Source of the DNA: Crossaster papposus
Lineage: Eukaryota; Echinodermata; Asteroidea; Velatida; Solasteridae
Reading direction: 5' to 3'
Assembly: GCA_037893245.1 (NCBI GenBank)
Contig: JBAIAA010000100.1
Coordinates: 124,001-188,000 of the forward strand
Length of the DNA: 64,000 bases
Within the stretch, counting starts at the first letter, position 1. Each line of letters opens with the position of its first letter. The position numbers and the translations under genes are program-made. Of the stretch, positions 61,786-64,000 are shown in pieces. The notes beneath the pieces were generated by a model, which was not told the origin of the DNA, did not search any database, and was given only the letters and a program-made list of their open reading frames with translations.

Positions 61786-64000
61786 ATTTCGTGATCTGAA
61801 GGTAAATAGTGCCAAAAAGTGTTTGTTAGGCTCAATGGGCGCTATAGAGCATTTTGGAGTGTTGTAAGTCCATTTCGTGATCTGAAGGTAAATAGTGCCG
61901 AAAAGTGTTTGTTAGGCTCAATGGGCGCTATAGAGCATTTGGGAGTGTTGTTAGTCAATTTCGTGATCTGAAGGTAAATAGTGTCGAAAAGTGTTTGTTA
62001 GGCTCAATGGGCGCTATAGACCATTTGGGAGTGTTGTAAGTCAATTTCGTGATCTGACTGTGAAAAGTGCCGAAAAGTGTTTGTTACGCTCAATGGGCGC
62101 TATAAACCATTTTGGAGTGTTGTAAGTCCATTTCGTGATCTGAAGGTAAATAGTGCCAAAAAGTGTTTGTTAGGCTCAATGGGCGCTATAGAGCATTTGG
62201 GAGTGTTGTTAGTCAATTTCGTGATCTGACAGTGAAAAGTGCCCAAAAGTGTTTGTTAGGCTCAATGGGCGCTATAGAGCATTTGGGAGTGTTGTAAGTC
62301 AATTTTGTGATCTGACCGTGAAAAGTGCCAAAAAGTGTTTGTTAGGCTCAATGGGCGCTATAGAGCATTTGGGAGTATTGTAAGTCAATTTTGTGATCTG
62401 AAGGTAAATAGTGCCAAAAAGTGTTTCTTACGCTCAATGGGCGCTATAGAGCATTTTGGAGTGTCGTAAGTTCATTTCGTGATCTGAAGGTAAATAGTGC
62501 CGAAAAGTGTTTGTTAGGCTCAATGGGCGATATAGAGCATTTGGGAGTGTTGTAAGTCAATTTCGTGATCTGACGGTGAAAAGTGCCGAAAAGTGTTTGT
62601 TAGGCTCAATGGGCGCTATAGAGCATTTGGGAGTATTGTAAGTCAATTTCGTGATCTGAAGGTAAAAAGTGCCGAAAAGTGTTTGTTAGGCTCAATGGGC
62701 GCTATAGACCATTTGGGAGTGTTGGAAGTCCATTTTGTGATCTGAAGGTAAATAGTGCCAAAAAGTGTTTCTTACGCTCAATGGGCGCTATAGAGCATTT
62801 TGGAGTGTTGTAAGTCCATTTCGTGATCTGAAGGTAAATAGTGCCGAAAAGTGTTTGTTTGGCTCAATGTGCGCTATAGAGCATTTGGGAGTGTTGTTAG
62901 TCAATTTCGTGACCTGAAGGTAAATAGTGCAGAAAAGTGTTTGTTAGGCTCAATGGGCGCTATAGACCATTTGGGAGTGTTGGAAGTCCATTTTGTGATC
63001 TGAAGGTATATAGTGCCAAAAAGTGTTTCTTACGCTCAATGGGCGCTATAGACCATTTGGGAGTGTTGGAAGTCCATTTTGTGATCTGAAGGTAAATAGT
63101 GCCAAAAAGTGTTTCTTACGCTCAATGGGCGCTATAAACCATTCTGGAGTGTTGTAAGTCCATTTCGTGATCTGAAGGTAAATAGTGCCGAAAAGTGTTT
63201 GTAAGGCTCAATGGGCGCTATAGAGCATTTGGGAGTGTTGTTAGTCAATTTCGTGATCTTACGGTAAATAGTGCCGAAAAGTGTTTGTTAGGCTCAATGG
63301 GCGCTATAGAGCATTTGGGAGTGTTGTAAGTCAATTTCGTGATCTGAAGGTAAATAGTGCCGAAAAGTGTTTGTTAGGCTCAATGGGCGCTATAGACCAT
63401 TTGGGAGTATTGTAAGTCAATTTCGTGATCTGAAGGTAAATAGTGCCGAAAAGTGTTTGTTAGGCTCAATAGGCGCTATAGAGCATTTGGGAGTGTTGTA
63501 AGTCAATTTCGTGATCTGACGGTGAAAAGTGCCGAAAAGTGTTTGTTAGGCTCAATGGGCGCTATAGACCATTTTGGAGTGTTGTAAGTCCATTTCGTGA
63601 TCTGAAGGTAAATAGTGCCAAAAAGTGTTTGTTAGGCTCAATTGGCGCTATAGAGCATTTTGGAGTGTTGTAAGTCCATTTCGTGATCTGAAGGTAAATA
63701 GTGCCGAAAAGTGTTTGTTAGGCTCAATGGGCGCTATAGAGTATTTGGGAGTGTTGTTAGTCAATTTCGTGATCTGAAGGTAAATAGTGCCGAAAAGTGT
63801 TTGTTAGGCTCAATGGGCGCTATAGACCATTTGGGAGTGTTGTAAGTCAATTTTGTGATCTGACCGTGAAAAGTGCCAAAAAGTGTTTGTTAGGCTCAAT
63901 GGGCGCTATAGAGCAGTTGGGAGTGTTGTTAGTCAATTTCGTGATCTTACGGTAAATAGTGCCGAAAAGTGTTTGTTAGGCTCAATGGGCGCTATAGAGC
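61786..64000 (+). repeat. Copy 2 of the 2,215-bp block found at 7,749-9,963
   Basis: It is collinear and nearly identical with 7,749-9,963 and is cut by the window end. The same monomer series, from GTGTCG to CAATTGGC, is also present near 40.65-42.3 and 44.0-45.7 kb, making this the most repeatedly amplified sub-block in the window. Confidence 0.88.

Larger units (their letters stand above)
1..64000 (+). repeat. Satellite DNA array, 86-bp monomer, about 744 head-to-tail copies
   Basis: The motif ATTTCGTGATCTGA or a close variant recurs every 86 bases (1, 87, 173, 259 and onward) to the last base, always on the plus strand; I saw no inverted monomer and no interrupting unique DNA. Clean copies differ at a limited set of recurring positions, and most share large identical stretches. 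Consensus composition is 23 A, 27 T, 26 G, 10 C. The array runs off both ends of the window, so its true length is unknown. Known for such arrays: they are maintained by unequal crossing over and gene conversion and usually sit at centromeres, pericentromeres or subtelomeres. That location is inference here. I do not recognise the family. No gene, RNA gene, transposon or origin is visible anywhere in it, so this entry covers every gene-free stretch. Confidence 0.99.

Noticed and set aside
1-64000. CRISPR array
   Set aside because: The period is regular, but there is no alternation of an identical repeat with unique spacers; the whole 86 bp is repeated.
1-64000. CENP-B box within the monomer (TTCG followed by spaced A and CGGG)
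   Set aside because: TTTCGTGATCTGAAGG has the TTCG but lacks the CGGG core at the required spacing.
1-64000. Telomeric or subtelomeric simple repeat
   Set aside because: No TTAGGG-type tandem run is present; the TTAGGC in the monomer occurs once per 86 bp.
1-64000. G-quadruplex-forming tract
   Set aside because: Only two GGG runs occur per monomer, separated by long loops, so no canonical four-run motif is formed.
1-64000. Transposon, retroelement or gene embedded in the array
   Set aside because: I followed the monomer phase through the window and found no interruption longer than a few bases apart from the half-monomer junction at 33,494.

Overview
This window is a single uninterrupted tandem satellite array. 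From base 1 to base 64,000 it consists of an 86-bp monomer repeated head to tail in one orientation, about 744 copies, with no unique sequence at either end. I found no protein-coding gene, RNA gene, mobile element or CRISPR array. The monomer is about 42% GC with strong strand asymmetry (26 G to 10 C on the plus strand of the consensus). A satellite this long and homogeneous, with nested multi-monomer repeats, points to a nuclear eukaryotic chromosome, probably centromeric, pericentromeric or subtelomeric heterochromatin. I do not recognise the monomer as a named family and cannot name the species.

The monomers are variants built from a few linked diagnostic positions: ATTTCG or ATTTTG at the start; AAGGTAAATAG, ACCGTGAAAAG, ACAGTG, ACGGTG, ACTGTG or TTACGG next; GCCG, GCCA, GCGG, GCCC, GCAG or GTCG; TTAGG, TTACG, CTTACG, TAAGG or TTTGG; GAGCATTTGGG, GACCATTT, AAACCATT or GAGCAGTT; and the spacer ending in GTCA or GTCC. 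Read as a string of types, the array is a mosaic of higher-order blocks. A rare TGTAAGG variant serves as a landmark. In the clean sequence it lies in the monomers starting at 1, 3184, 5685, 9125, 24950, 34097, 35731, 37019, 41832, 45186, 57754 and 63162. Spacings are 37, 29, 40, 184, 19, 15, 56, 39, 146 and 63 monomers between clean neighbours, apart from the stretch that spans the noisy segment, so there is no single fixed higher-order period.

Layout: 1-10,328, landmark-bounded blocks; 10,329-15,488, a 30-monomer (2,580 bp) block present twice in tandem; 15,489-16,520, ordinary monomers; 16,521-25,512, a long block with a second copy from 46,218, containing 13-, 10- and 10-monomer tandem units; 25,513-33,494, the same kind of monomers but full of single-base insertions and deletions, ending in an abrupt half-monomer junction; 33,495-39,165, clean blocks of 19, 15 and more monomers; 39,166-45,873, a 39-monomer (3,354 bp) block twice; 46,218 to about 53.7 kb, the second copy of the long block; about 51.65-60.67 kb, a block of about 4.5 kb twice; 61,786-64,000, a near-perfect copy of 7,749-9,963.

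The two points most worth attention are the evolutionary record in the nested duplications (unequal exchange in register) and the noisy 8-kb segment, which looks like unpolished long-read sequence that may falsely duplicate its clean neighbour. All short open reading frames are by-products of the repeat.
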